Positions 25,151 to 33,534 of a stretch of 64,000 nucleotides of DNA are shown piece by piece. The DNA is taken from contig NZ_QAYC01000015.1 in NCBI RefSeq assembly GCF_003053725.1, positions 27,285 to 91,284 of the forward strand, written 5' to 3'. Numbering within the stretch: position 1 is the first letter of the stretch; each line of letters begins with the position of its first letter. The notes under the pieces were generated by a model. It ran no database searches. It was not told the DNA's origin and saw only the letters and a program-made list of their open reading frames with translations. Made by a program: the position numbers and the translations under genes. The stretch comes from Rhodovulum kholense (lineage in GTDB: Bacteria; Pseudomonadota; Alphaproteobacteria; Rhodobacterales; Rhodobacteraceae).

Positions 25151-26143
25151 TCAGACCCTTTCGATGATCCTCTCTCCGAACAGGCCCTGCGGCCTGAACA
25201 CAAGAAAGACTAGCGCCAGCACATAGGCGAACCAGTTCTCGGTCGCGCCGCCGATCATCGGGCCGACCGTGAATTCGAACAGCTTCTCGCCGACCCCGAT
25301 GATGAGCCCCCCGACGATGGCGCCCGGGATTGAGGTGAAACCGCCCAGCATCAGGACCGGCAGCGCCTTCAGCGCGATCAGCGACAGGCTGAACTGAACC
25401 CCCGACTTTGCGCCCCACATGATGCCCGCGACCAGCGCGACGATACCGGCGATGGACCAGACCAGCACCCAGATGAACCTGAGCGAGATGCCGACCGACA
25501 GCGCCGCCTGATGGTCGTCGGCCACCGCCCGCAGCGCGCGGCCCTGCTTGGAATATTGCGAGAACAGGGTCAGCGAGATCACCAGAACCGCCGCGACCAG
25601 CGTCGCCACGATATCGAGCCTGTCGATGAAGAAGCCGTAGAAATTCTCGCCGCCCCAGCCCGCGGTGGCCTGTTCAAGCCAGGCGCTGCCGCCCTGGGGC
25701 AACCCAACATCCAGCGTCTTGATGTCGGCGCCCCACATGATGTCGCCGAAGCCCTCAAGAAAATAGGCCAGCCCGATGGTCGCCATGAACAGGATGATCG
25801 GCGCCTGGTTGACCAGATGCTTGAGGATCAGCCGCTCGATGGCGATGGCCAGCAGCACCATCACACCGATCGTCAGAACGATGGCCACTACCGCCGGAAG
25901 CTGCCAGCCGAAATAGTGCAGATCGGTGCCGAAGGCCGCGTTGATCAGATGGGCGAAGGGCACTTGCCCCTCCTGCAGCCCCACGAGCGTCAGCGCCGCG
26001 AACAGCGCCAGCACCCCTTGCGCGTAGTTGAAGATGCCCGAGGCCTTGAAGATCAGCACGAAGCCCAGCGCCACCAGCGCGTAAAGCACCCCTGCCATCA
26101 GCCCGTTGATCATCACCTCGACGGCGTAAAGCAGATCAGTCAT
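25151..26143 (-). CDS. Branched-chain amino acid-type ABC permease (LivH-like)
   Basis: 330-residue permease with about eight hydrophobic segments. LivH motifs: NGLMAGVLYALVALGFVLIF at the N-terminus, FKASGIFNYAQGVLALF, RALRAVADDHQAALSVGI and LMLGGFTSIPGAIVGGLIIG. It is slightly longer than E. coli LivH because of an extra loop near residues 125-170. It overlaps the end of the LivG-like gene by 8 bp, indicating coupling. Confidence 0.93.
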   Translation of the reverse strand: MTDLLYAVEVMINGLMAGVLYALVALGFVLIFKASGIFNYAQGVLALFAALTLVGLQEGQVPFAHLINAAFGTDLHYFGWQLPAVVAIVLTIGVMVLLAIAIERLILKHLVNQAPIILFMATIGLAYFLEGFGDIMWGADIKTLDVGLPQGGSAWLEQATAGWGGENFYGFFIDRLDIVATLVAAVLVISLTLFSQYSKQGRALRAVADDHQAALSVGISLRFIWVLVWSIAGIVALVAGIMWGAKSGVQFSLSLIALKALPVLMLGGFTSIPGAIVGGLIIGVGEKLFEFTVGPMIGGATENWFAYVLALVFLVFRPQGLFGERIIERV

Positions 26144-26969
26144 GGGCCACTCCCAGATAGGCGTCGATCACGTCCTTGCTGGCGCGCACCTCCTCGGGCG
26201 GGCCGTCGCCGATCTTGCGGCCGTAATCCATCACCACCACCCGGTCGGACAGGTCCATGACCACGCCCATGTCATGCTCGATCAGGACGATGGTGGTGCC
26301 GAATTCGTCGTTCACATCGAGGATGAAGCGGGACATGTCCTCCTTCTCCTCGACATTCATCCCGGCCATCGGCTCGTCCAGCAGCAGAAGCCGAGGCTCG
26401 GCCGCCAGGGCCCGGCCCAGCTCCACCCGCTTCTGCAACCCGTAGGGCAGACGGCCCACGGGCGTCTTGCGGATATGTTGGATCTCGAGGAAATCGATGA
26501 TCTTCTCGACCGCGGCGCGGTGGTCGCTTTCCTCGCGCTCGGCCGGACCCCACCACAGCGCCTGGGACAGCAGCGAGGATTTCATCCGGGTGATCCGGCC
26601 GGTCATGATGTTGTCGAGCGTCGACATGCCGGAAAACAGCGCGATGTTCTGGAAGGTCCGGGCGATGCCCTGCCGCGCGACCTTGTAGGGCCGCATCGCG
26701 GGACGGCGCGCGCCCTCGAACCACACCTCGCCCTCGGAGGGCCGGTAGAAGCCCGAAATCACGTTCAGCATCGAGGATTTGCCCGCGCCGTTCGGGCCGA
26801 TGATGGCGCGGATCTCGCCCTCGCGGATGTCGAACGAGATGTCCTTGATCGCGACCACGCCCCCGAACCGGAGCGTGATGTTTCTCAGCTCCATCAGCAC
26901 CGGGCCGATGGTGCGGCCATCCTCGGTGACATGGCTCTCGGTGGGGGGGGCAGAGCTCATACGGTTCAT
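26136..26969 (-). CDS. Branched-chain amino acid-type ABC transporter ATPase (LivG-like)
   Basis: 277-residue ATPase. Walker A is IIGPNGAGKSSMLN, the signature region is LPYGLQKRVELGRAL, Walker B is LLLLDEPMAGMN and the switch is IEHDMGVV. The start ATG at 26969 overlaps the previous gene's stop (ATGA). A run of eight C residues on the coding strand (26943-26950) falls at codons 7-9, in a poorly conserved N-terminal extension before the ABC domain. Confidence 0.93.
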   Translation of the reverse strand: MNRMSSAPPTESHVTEDGRTIGPVLMELRNITLRFGGVVAIKDISFDIREGEIRAIIGPNGAGKSSMLNVISGFYRPSEGEVWFEGARRPAMRPYKVARQGIARTFQNIALFSGMSTLDNIMTGRITRMKSSLLSQALWWGPAEREESDHRAAVEKIIDFLEIQHIRKTPVGRLPYGLQKRVELGRALAAEPRLLLLDEPMAGMNVEEKEDMSRFILDVNDEFGTTIVLIEHDMGVVMDLSDRVVVMDYGRKIGDGPPEEVRASKDVIDAYLGVAHD

Positions 26970-27319
26970 ACCGCCGCCAGAACCTTCGTCAGCGCCATGC
27001 GCAGACCGGACCCCAGTACCGTCGCCGCGCCATAGACGACGATCATGGTGACGAGGTTCGCCAGCCCGTAGCGCAGCGCATGCGACAGCGGCGCGAGGCG
27101 GTTGCCTTCGGGCATGGCCGGTTCCTGCGGCACCCGGATCTGGGCAAAGACCGCCAGCGCCAGCGAAAACACCGCGGCCAGCGCCCAGAAGCCCGCGCCG
27201 AACGCCACCATCGCGGTCAGCACGGCGAAGCTGGCCCAAAGCACGTCCTTCTGCGCCCGTCCGAACGGGATCTGCCAGTCGAGCGACGGCATCGGGATCG
27301 TGGGTCGGTTCTCGGTCAT
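26966..27319 (-). CDS. Small membrane protein of unknown function in ABC/CoA-ligase operon
   Basis: 117 residues with a hydrophilic N-terminus (MTENRPTIPMPSLDW), two or three hydrophobic segments (about 26-58 and 84-110) and 4-bp overlaps with both neighbours. The overlaps make it clearly part of the operon between the acyl-CoA synthetase and the LivG-like ATPase. No family was recognised. Confidence 0.72.
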   Translation of the reverse strand: MTENRPTIPMPSLDWQIPFGRAQKDVLWASFAVLTAMVAFGAGFWALAAVFSLALAVFAQIRVPQEPAMPEGNRLAPLSHALRYGLANLVTMIVVYGAATVLGSGLRMALTKVLAAV

Positions 27320-29481
27320 TCCGCGGCTACCTTCCTCGGGAATTCTGCCGGGAAGCTGCGCGCATCCCGGATCTTGAGCGTGGCCCGGATGCGCCCCTTG
27401 CGCCCGTCCTCGTAGGTCACCTCGGTTTCGGTGTATTTCTCGGCCGAGCCGTCATAAAGCGCGGCCACCAGATCGGCGTATTTCTCTTCGATGATGCGGC
27501 GGCGCACCTTGCGGGTGCGGGTCAGCTCGCCATCGTCGGCGTCCAGTTCCTTGTGCAGAACCAGAAAGCGGCGGACCTGACAGCCCGACAGCATCTCGTC
27601 CTCGGCCAACGAGCGGTTGACCTCCTCGACATGGGACTTGATCGTTTCCAGCACGCGGGGATGGCCCGCGAGTTCCTGATAGGACGCATAGGCGATGTTG
27701 TTGCGCTCGGCCCAGTTGCCGACGGCGGTAAGGTCGATATTGATGAAGGCGGTGCAGATCTCGCGCCCGGCGCCGAACACTACCGCCTCGAGGATGTCGG
27801 GGAAGAACTTCAGCTTGTTCTCGACATATTTCGGCGCGAACAGCGCGCCATCGGCCATCCGGCCCACATCCTTGGCGCGGTCGATGATCCTCAGATGCCC
27901 GCTGGCTTCTTCGAAGAAACCCGCATCCCCCGTGGCGACCCAGCCTTCGGCATCCTTGGTCGAGGCGGTGCTTTCGGGGTTCTTGTAATATTCGACGAAG
28001 GTGCCGGGGCTGCGATAGAAGACCTCGCCGGTCTCGCCGATCTTCACCTCGACGCCCGGGCTCGGCACGCCCACGGTGTCGGACCGGACCTGCCCGTCGG
28101 GCTGCTGGGTGATGAAGACCGAGGCCTCGGTCTGGCCGTACAGCTGTTTGAGGTTGATGCCGAGCGAGCGGTAGAAGTCGAAAATCTCGGGGCCGATGGC
28201 CTCGCCCGCGGTATAGGCCACCCGGATGCGCGACAGGCCCAGCGTGTTCTTGAGCGGGCCGTAGATCAGAACCTCGCCGGTGCGGTAGTCGAAATAATCG
28301 CGCAGCGGCTTGGGATAGAGATTCAGCAAAGGCCCCCGCGCCCGGTAATGCTTGCGTGCCTCCAGCGGGTGGCGCAGCCGCACGAAGAAGCCGCGCACCG
28401 CGTTCTCGGCCAGCGTCTCGATCGCGAAGCCGATGCCCATCGCATAGCGGTAGACCCAGCGCACCCGGCGCCTGAGCGTCGGTCGCGACTGCTTGCGGCG
28501 ATAGCGTGGCATCCCGAAGCGTTCGCCGGTGCCCTTGGCGAAGTCCATGAAATGCCTGAACAGCGCGTGCTTCAGATCGCCCGCATCCTCCATCCGGATC
28601 ATCACGCTGGTCAGCATGGTCTCGAAGATCCGGGGCGGCGCGAAGAAATAGGTGGGCCCGATCTCGCGCAGGTCGGTCATCATCGTGTCGGGGCTTTCGG
28701 GGCAGTTGACGCAGAAGCCCGCCACCATCGCCTGACCGATGGAAAAGATGAAATCGCCGACCCAGGCCATCGGCAGATAGGCCAGCACCTCTTCGTCCTG
28801 ACCCAGATGGTCGAAGGCGACCGAGGCCTTCGCGGTCTCGATGATGTTGCGGTTCGACAGCACCACGCCCTTGGGCTTGCCGGTGGTGCCCGAGGTGTAA
28901 AGCATGACGCAGGTCGTGTCCCAGGTCTGCTCGGCGATGCGCGCGTCAAGCTCGGGTTCCAGCCGGCGATGCGCCGCGCGGCCCTCCTCGCCGATATCGT
29001 GCAGCCAGTTCAGATGGCTGTGGTCGTATTTCCGCATGCCGCGCTTGTCGTTGTACAGCACATGCTCGACGCCGGGGGCGCGGTCGCGGATCTCGATGAC
29101 CTTGTCGACCTGTTCCTGATCGCCGCAGACGACGAAGCGGGCGCCGCAATGCTCCAGCACATAGGCCATCTCTTCGGCCACCGCGTCCTGATACAGCGGC
29201 ACCGGCACCGCGCCGCACATCTGGGCGGCCACCATCGCCCAGTAATGCGCGGGCCGGTTGCGGCCGATCACGGCGACATGGTCGCCCCGCGCCATCCCCA
29301 GAGCCAGAAAGCCCAGCGCCATGGCGCGGATCTCGTCCGCCGCCTCGGCCCAGGTCCAGGCCTGCCAGATCCCGAATTCCTTCTCGCGATAGGCCGGGCG
29401 GTCGCCGTAAAGCGCGACGTTGCGCGCCAGCAGCGCCGGAATCGAGCAGGGATCGTGCGCAGACGCGCCAGGTGCCGCCAA
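27316..29481 (-). CDS. AMP-forming long-chain-type acyl-CoA synthetase, first gene of ABC operon
   Basis: 721 residues. ATP loop YTSGTTGKPKGVVLSN, later motifs YGQTEAS, TGDAGFFEE and RIIDRAKDVGRMADG are intact, so it should adenylate a carboxylic acid and form the CoA thioester. An insert of about 80 basic and hydrophobic residues (roughly 325-405) separates the two N-terminal subdomains, a feature of the long-chain/FadD15-like group found with Liv-type transporters. The start is TTG at 29481 with GGAGG 7 nt upstream; the following start codons are inside conserved sequence. It heads a ten-gene operon. Confidence 0.9.
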   Translation of the reverse strand: MAAPGASAHDPCSIPALLARNVALYGDRPAYREKEFGIWQAWTWAEAADEIRAMALGFLALGMARGDHVAVIGRNRPAHYWAMVAAQMCGAVPVPLYQDAVAEEMAYVLEHCGARFVVCGDQEQVDKVIEIRDRAPGVEHVLYNDKRGMRKYDHSHLNWLHDIGEEGRAAHRRLEPELDARIAEQTWDTTCVMLYTSGTTGKPKGVVLSNRNIIETAKASVAFDHLGQDEEVLAYLPMAWVGDFIFSIGQAMVAGFCVNCPESPDTMMTDLREIGPTYFFAPPRIFETMLTSVMIRMEDAGDLKHALFRHFMDFAKGTGERFGMPRYRRKQSRPTLRRRVRWVYRYAMGIGFAIETLAENAVRGFFVRLRHPLEARKHYRARGPLLNLYPKPLRDYFDYRTGEVLIYGPLKNTLGLSRIRVAYTAGEAIGPEIFDFYRSLGINLKQLYGQTEASVFITQQPDGQVRSDTVGVPSPGVEVKIGETGEVFYRSPGTFVEYYKNPESTASTKDAEGWVATGDAGFFEEASGHLRIIDRAKDVGRMADGALFAPKYVENKLKFFPDILEAVVFGAGREICTAFINIDLTAVGNWAERNNIAYASYQELAGHPRVLETIKSHVEEVNRSLAEDEMLSGCQVRRFLVLHKELDADDGELTRTRKVRRRIIEEKYADLVAALYDGSAEKYTETEVTYEDGRKGRIRATLKIRDARSFPAEFPRKVAAE

Positions 29482-29842
29482 AAGTCGTCCTCCCCCCTTC
29501 GCCAGACCCCGGACCTGCCCGCGTTGCCCGCGGGTCTGTCCGGGTCCGGCCTGCGCGCCCCGACCGAGCGGGCCGCAGCGACGAGGCCGGATGGTCCGAC
29601 CGCATCGACTGCGTTCCTGCGCATGGTTTCCTCATCGCGCCCGGACATAAGGCCCCGTTGGGCCCCCCTCCACATCCGGGCGTTGAGGGCAGATTTGCCC
29701 AAGCCCAAACGCTGGTCAAGCGAAAGGTTAGATAATTGCGCGAGGCGGGTAGGGTGGGAAATTTTGCGTTCCGCAACGGGAGGATGAGCCGCCCGGGCAG
29801 GGGCGATGCGCCAGTGCAGAAAACGCTGTGCCGGGCCGGTGC
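29482..29842 (-). promoter_or_regulatory. Control region of the ABC/CoA-ligase operon
   Basis: This 361-bp interval has no supported gene. On the minus strand a sigma-70-like promoter can be read as TTGACC (29714-29719), a 17-bp spacer and a weak AAATCT (29691-29696). Two palindromes stand out: GGGCAGATTTGCCC (29687-29700), overlapping the proposed -10, and TTGCGTTCCGCAA (29764-29776), upstream of the -35. They are candidate operators for an acid- or acyl-CoA-responsive repressor and activator. The resulting leader would be about 200 nt. Confidence 0.35.
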
Positions 29843-30175
29843 CTAGCGGTCGAAGAAATCCTCTTCGACATCGGCCGGGCTGATCCCGATGGCTTCAAGC
29901 CCGGCTTCGAGATAGTCGGCAAAGAGCGGCATGTTCACGAGATAGTCCTCGGTCGGCGAGGTCGCCTCGGCCTTGGCGGTCTCGATCGCCTCTTCCAGCT
30001 CGTCCGCGTCGAAGGTTTCGCGGCCGATCCAGGTCAGCGCCACGAGGCTTGCCTTTTCGTCCTCGTTCATTGCCGCGATGAAGCCGCGCAGCTCGGCCTC
30101 GCCCTGGCGTTTCTCGCGGGCCTGAAAGATCACCTGCACCACCTTGCTGGGGCTGATTTCCAAGAGCTCTTCCAT
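29843..30175 (-). CDS. DUF3775 domain-containing protein
   Basis: 110 residues beginning MEELLEISPSKVVQVIFQAR. Helical, acidic, with GFIAAMNEDEKASLVALTWIGR, typical of the alphaproteobacterial DUF3775 family (function unknown, cytoplasmic). Start 30175 matches the conserved N-terminus; a longer in-frame ORF reaches into the SDR gene and is not conserved. It is 68 bp downstream of the SDR gene and could be the tail of that operon. Confidence 0.85.
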   Translation of the reverse strand: MEELLEISPSKVVQVIFQAREKRQGEAELRGFIAAMNEDEKASLVALTWIGRETFDADELEEAIETAKAEATSPTEDYLVNMPLFADYLEAGLEAIGISPADVEEDFFDR

Positions 30176-30243
30176 GGGTCGTCTTCTCCTCCGGCACGGG
30201 CGCACAGTGTCGCCCGTGCCCGTCGCGGAGGCAAGGGCAAGCG

Positions 30244-30987
30244 TCAGCCCTTGCGCGCAAAAAGCGGGAAATAAATCCAGTCGGGAAGCAGCTGCGTCAG
30301 CCGCAGAATCCACGAGAAGAGCGTCGGGAAGCTGCGCGACATCGCGTCCGACATCATCAGCTCGACATATTCATGCGCGGCCTCTTCGGGCGTCATGATG
30401 AACGGCATCTTGAAGTCGTTCTTGTCGGTCAGCCGGGTCTTGACGAAGCCCGGGCTCGCGATCTGGACCTTGACGCCGGTGCCGCGCAGATCGGCCTGCA
30501 GGCTTTCGCCCAAGGACATCAGCCCGGCCTTGGAGGCGCCATAGCCGATGGCCCCCGGCAGGCCGCGATAGCCCGCAAGGCTGCCGGTCAGCACGATATG
30601 GCCGCGGTCGCGCGCGACGAACCAGGGCACGACATGGCCCAGAACCCGCGCGGCGCCCATCAGGTTGACGTCGAACATGGTCTCGACCTGATCGGCGTTC
30701 CAGTCCTTGGCCGTCATCGGCCAGTAGGTGCCCGAGACATAGACCACGCCGTCGATTTCGCCGACCGCTTCGACGGCCGCCTTGACCGATGCGGCGTCGG
30801 TCACGTCCACCGGGACCACATCGGCCTTGCGTGGCAGCGATGCGGCCAGCTCTTCCAGCCGGTCCGTGCTGCGGGCGCTCAGCACGAGGTTGACCCCGAG
30901 CGCCCCCAGCCGTTCCGCCAGAGCGCGGCCGATGCCCTCGCTCGCCCCGATGATCCAGTAGCGTTTTCCGATCCAGTCCGTCGTCAC
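30244..30987 (-). CDS. SDR family oxidoreductase in the sigma-E-linked operon
   Basis: 247-residue short-chain dehydrogenase. Cofactor loop GASEGIGRAL (about 14-23), catalytic Ser in LTGSLAGY and YGASK Tyr/Lys pair are intact. The C-terminal 50 residues are hydrophobic and basic (ILRLTQLLPDWIYFPLFARKG), suggesting membrane association and a lipid-like substrate. Its start overlaps the DUF3833 stop by 4 bp. It is the fifth gene of the operon that diverges from rpoE-chrR, matching the arrangement I recall for R. sphaeroides RSP_1087-1091. Confidence 0.9.
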   Translation of the reverse strand: MTTDWIGKRYWIIGASEGIGRALAERLGALGVNLVLSARSTDRLEELAASLPRKADVVPVDVTDAASVKAAVEAVGEIDGVVYVSGTYWPMTAKDWNADQVETMFDVNLMGAARVLGHVVPWFVARDRGHIVLTGSLAGYRGLPGAIGYGASKAGLMSLGESLQADLRGTGVKVQIASPGFVKTRLTDKNDFKMPFIMTPEEAAHEYVELMMSDAMSRSFPTLFSWILRLTQLLPDWIYFPLFARKG

Positions 30988-31538
30988 GCGGCCTCCTTCG
31001 GGCGCATCGTCGCCACCAGTTCGGCGACCAAAAAGCCGAACTTGCGGAACTGGCTGCGATTAACGATCGCCCCGTTTTCCATCAGATACATCCAGTCGGT
31101 CACCGCCAGCACATGCCCGCCCGAATCCTCGGGCAGCCGGATGCGGTAGCGGAGGTGTACCCCCGATCCCCTCTGCATGCCATGCCCGGAGCCGACAAGA
31201 TCCGGAGCATCGGCCGTAATCGACCCATCGTTTTCAAGGCGGAAGGTCCATCTGCGACTTTGGGTAGCACCGCTGTCATAACGGAATTCCTCGGCCATCG
31301 TTCCGGTATTGCCCTGCCATCGGGCCAGAAAATCCCCGGTAAAGCGCGACACCACGCGGCCGGTCGGGCCGTAGATCACGCCTTCGCAAAGAATGGGGCC
31401 GTCAAGATGGCGGCGCAGATCGAAGGCGGGTCCCTTGCCGTCGTAATCCGCGGGGGTCTGCGCGGCAAAGCCCAGATAGCGCGTCTTGAGCGCGACAAGG
31501 GCCAGCGCCACCGCCAGCCCCAGGACGAATGCGATCAT
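30984..31538 (-). CDS. DUF3833 domain-containing protein
   Basis: 184 residues with an N-terminal hydrophobic anchor (MIAFVLGLAVALALVAL) and a lipocalin-like beta-rich domain: CEGVIYGPTGRVVSRFTGDF, WRFRLENDG-like strands and VTDWMYLMENGAIVNRS. DUF3833 proteins are envelope-linked and have no proven activity. The start ATG at 31538 overlaps the MFS stop (ATGA) and the stop overlaps the SDR start, so it is tightly embedded in the operon. Confidence 0.88.
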   Translation of the reverse strand: MIAFVLGLAVALALVALKTRYLGFAAQTPADYDGKGPAFDLRRHLDGPILCEGVIYGPTGRVVSRFTGDFLARWQGNTGTMAEEFRYDSGATQSRRWTFRLENDGSITADAPDLVGSGHGMQRGSGVHLRYRIRLPEDSGGHVLAVTDWMYLMENGAIVNRSQFRKFGFLVAELVATMRPKEAA

Positions 31539-32770
31539 CCGATCGTCTCCCTGTTGAGCGGGGTCGCGACCAGAAGCGCGACCGCCACGAGTTTGAGGGC
31601 ACAGGGCAGGGCCGCGTAAAGCAGGCTCAGCACCACCAGCGCCCGCGCCGGAGAGGTGGCCTCTCCGGGCTGGAACCCCGCCCCCTGCAGAAGCGGCAGC
31701 AGCGCCACCGCCGCAAGGGCGAGGGTGAATTTCGACACGAAGGACCAGAGCCCGAAGGCCTGCCCGGCATTGGGCGCGATCCGTGCCATCCGGGCGGCGA
31801 AGATCGCAGGCAGAAGCGTCATGTCGGCGCCGAGCGCCGCGCCCGAGGCGACGCAGATCGCGGCGAAGGGCAGGGCGTCGCCCGCTCCCAGCAGCGTCGC
31901 GAAGCCGAAGGCCAGGATCGACAGGACCATGCCCGCCAGAAGCGCGGGTTTCTCGCCGAACCGCCGTGCCGCCCGTCCCCAGCCGGGCGCAGAGGCCGCG
32001 GCCGAGAGGAAGAACAGCACCAGCAGCGGCCCCTCCCATCCCGGCAGGCCAAGACGGCTTTCGACGAAGAACAGGAACAGCGTCGAGGTCACGGCAACGG
32101 GCGTGGCGTTGATCAGCGCCAGAATCAGAAGCCGTCGCGCGACCGGATCGGCCAGAACCTCGCTCCAGCCCGATTGCCCTTGGGCTGCGGGCAGCGACCA
32201 GTCGCGTGCCATCGCCACTGCCGCCACCGCCGCCAGCACCGCGAAGCCCGCGGCAAAGGCTGCGAAGGGCGCGTCGGTCACCCCCATCAGCAGGGTCGGG
32301 GCGACGGCGGCGGCCGAGACGCCCAGAAGCCCGCCGGTCTCGCGCCAGGCGGCAAGCCGCACATGCCCGCCCGGACCCATGCCGCCCGCCCGGGCCACGC
32401 CTTGGGCGTAGAAGGTGATGGTCAGGAAGCTGAAGGCGCTGAACAGCCCGGTCAGGGTCAGCGCGAACCACAGAAGCGGGGCGACCGGGGGCGTCACCGC
32501 GAATAGCCCCGCCATCGAGGCCACCAGAAGCGCCACCGCCGCCGCTACTGCAAGGGACCGCCAGCGGTGCAGCCGCTCCGACAGCCAGCCCAGCGCCGGG
32601 TCCTGCACCACGTCGAGCAGCCTGAGCCCGAACAGTACGCTGCCCAGCGCGGCAAGGCTCACCCCGTACTGGTCGACATAGAATTTCGGCGCGTGGATAT
32701 AGATCGGCAGCCCCGCCGCGGTCAGCATCGCGGCAAAGACCGCATAGCCCGGCAGGGGGGCTGCCCGCAT
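31535..32770 (-). CDS. MFS transporter in the sigma-E-linked operon
   Basis: 411 residues with about 12 hydrophobic segments, GPH/MFS_2-like: GLRLLDVVQDPALGWLSERLHRWR resembles the sugar:cation symporter motif that follows transmembrane helix 2. The substrate is unknown; in context it may move a lipid precursor, as related transporters do. It overlaps its neighbours by 1 bp (DUF1365) and 4 bp (DUF3833). Confidence 0.85.
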   Translation of the reverse strand: MRAAPLPGYAVFAAMLTAAGLPIYIHAPKFYVDQYGVSLAALGSVLFGLRLLDVVQDPALGWLSERLHRWRSLAVAAAVALLVASMAGLFAVTPPVAPLLWFALTLTGLFSAFSFLTITFYAQGVARAGGMGPGGHVRLAAWRETGGLLGVSAAAVAPTLLMGVTDAPFAAFAAGFAVLAAVAAVAMARDWSLPAAQGQSGWSEVLADPVARRLLILALINATPVAVTSTLFLFFVESRLGLPGWEGPLLVLFFLSAAASAPGWGRAARRFGEKPALLAGMVLSILAFGFATLLGAGDALPFAAICVASGAALGADMTLLPAIFAARMARIAPNAGQAFGLWSFVSKFTLALAAVALLPLLQGAGFQPGEATSPARALVVLSLLYAALPCALKLVAVALLVATPLNRETIG

Positions 32771-33534
32771 CAGGTCAGCTCTTCGGACGGCGGTTTGGGC
32801 CTGGTCCGGTATTTCGCGCCCTTCAACGCCAGCCGCAGCGCATGCCAGTAGATCAGCACGATCACCCGGCGCGATCCGAAGGGCCGGCGCAGCGCGCTTT
32901 TGAGGATGGCCCAGGTGCTGAGCGGCCGACGCGGCCCGGTCAGGGTGGCGTAAAGCCCTTCCTCGCCCCCGGCGGCGAAGTCGATCCAGATCCCGACCTT
33001 GTCGGGCCGGATGTCAAAGCGGAACCGGTAGCCGCCCGAAATCGGCTGGAACGGCGAGACATGGAAGATCTTGGTCGCGGTCAGGATGTCGGTGGGTTCG
33101 ATCGGGCGCTGGTCGGGATGGCAGCACAGATAGCAATGCCGGTCGCCGAAGGTGTTGTTCACCTCGGCGATCACCGCGCGCAGCTGGTCTTCGGTGTCAT
33201 GGCAGAGCCAGAAGCTGACCGGGTTGAATTCGTGGCCCAGGACGCGCGGCAGGGTCATCAGCTCGATCTTGCCGCGGATCGCGAAAAGATCGCGCGCCTT
33301 CAGCACCTCGCGCACCCAGGCGGCGCCCCGGCCCTGGCCCTTGGGCCCGCCGTGATCGGTGTCGAGCACCGCCATCGACTTGCCGGGCTCGCGCCCGAAC
33401 CAGCGCGGCGCCTTCAGGTCCTGGGCCTCGGCGTCGAAAAGCACGTAATCGACCGTATGGGTCAGCTTGTGCCCGACCTGACCGCGCCGTTCGTGAAAGG
33501 TCTTGCCCCGGATATGCTCTACAACCGCCGTCAT
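32770..33534 (-). CDS. DUF1365 domain-containing protein
   Basis: 254 residues with the family landmarks VGHKLTHTVDYVLFD, MTLPRVLGHEFNPVSFWLCHD, EVNNTFGDRHCYL and FHVSPFQPISGGYRFRF. DUF1365 (COG3496) proteins nearly always neighbour an FAD amine-oxidase-like protein and a cyclopropane-synthase-like enzyme and are thought to act in modification of membrane fatty acids. It overlaps the FAD gene by 4 bp, as second gene in the operon. Confidence 0.92.
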   Translation of the reverse strand: MTAVVEHIRGKTFHERRGQVGHKLTHTVDYVLFDAEAQDLKAPRWFGREPGKSMAVLDTDHGGPKGQGRGAAWVREVLKARDLFAIRGKIELMTLPRVLGHEFNPVSFWLCHDTEDQLRAVIAEVNNTFGDRHCYLCCHPDQRPIEPTDILTATKIFHVSPFQPISGGYRFRFDIRPDKVGIWIDFAAGGEEGLYATLTGPRRPLSTWAILKSALRRPFGSRRVIVLIYWHALRLALKGAKYRTRPKPPSEELT

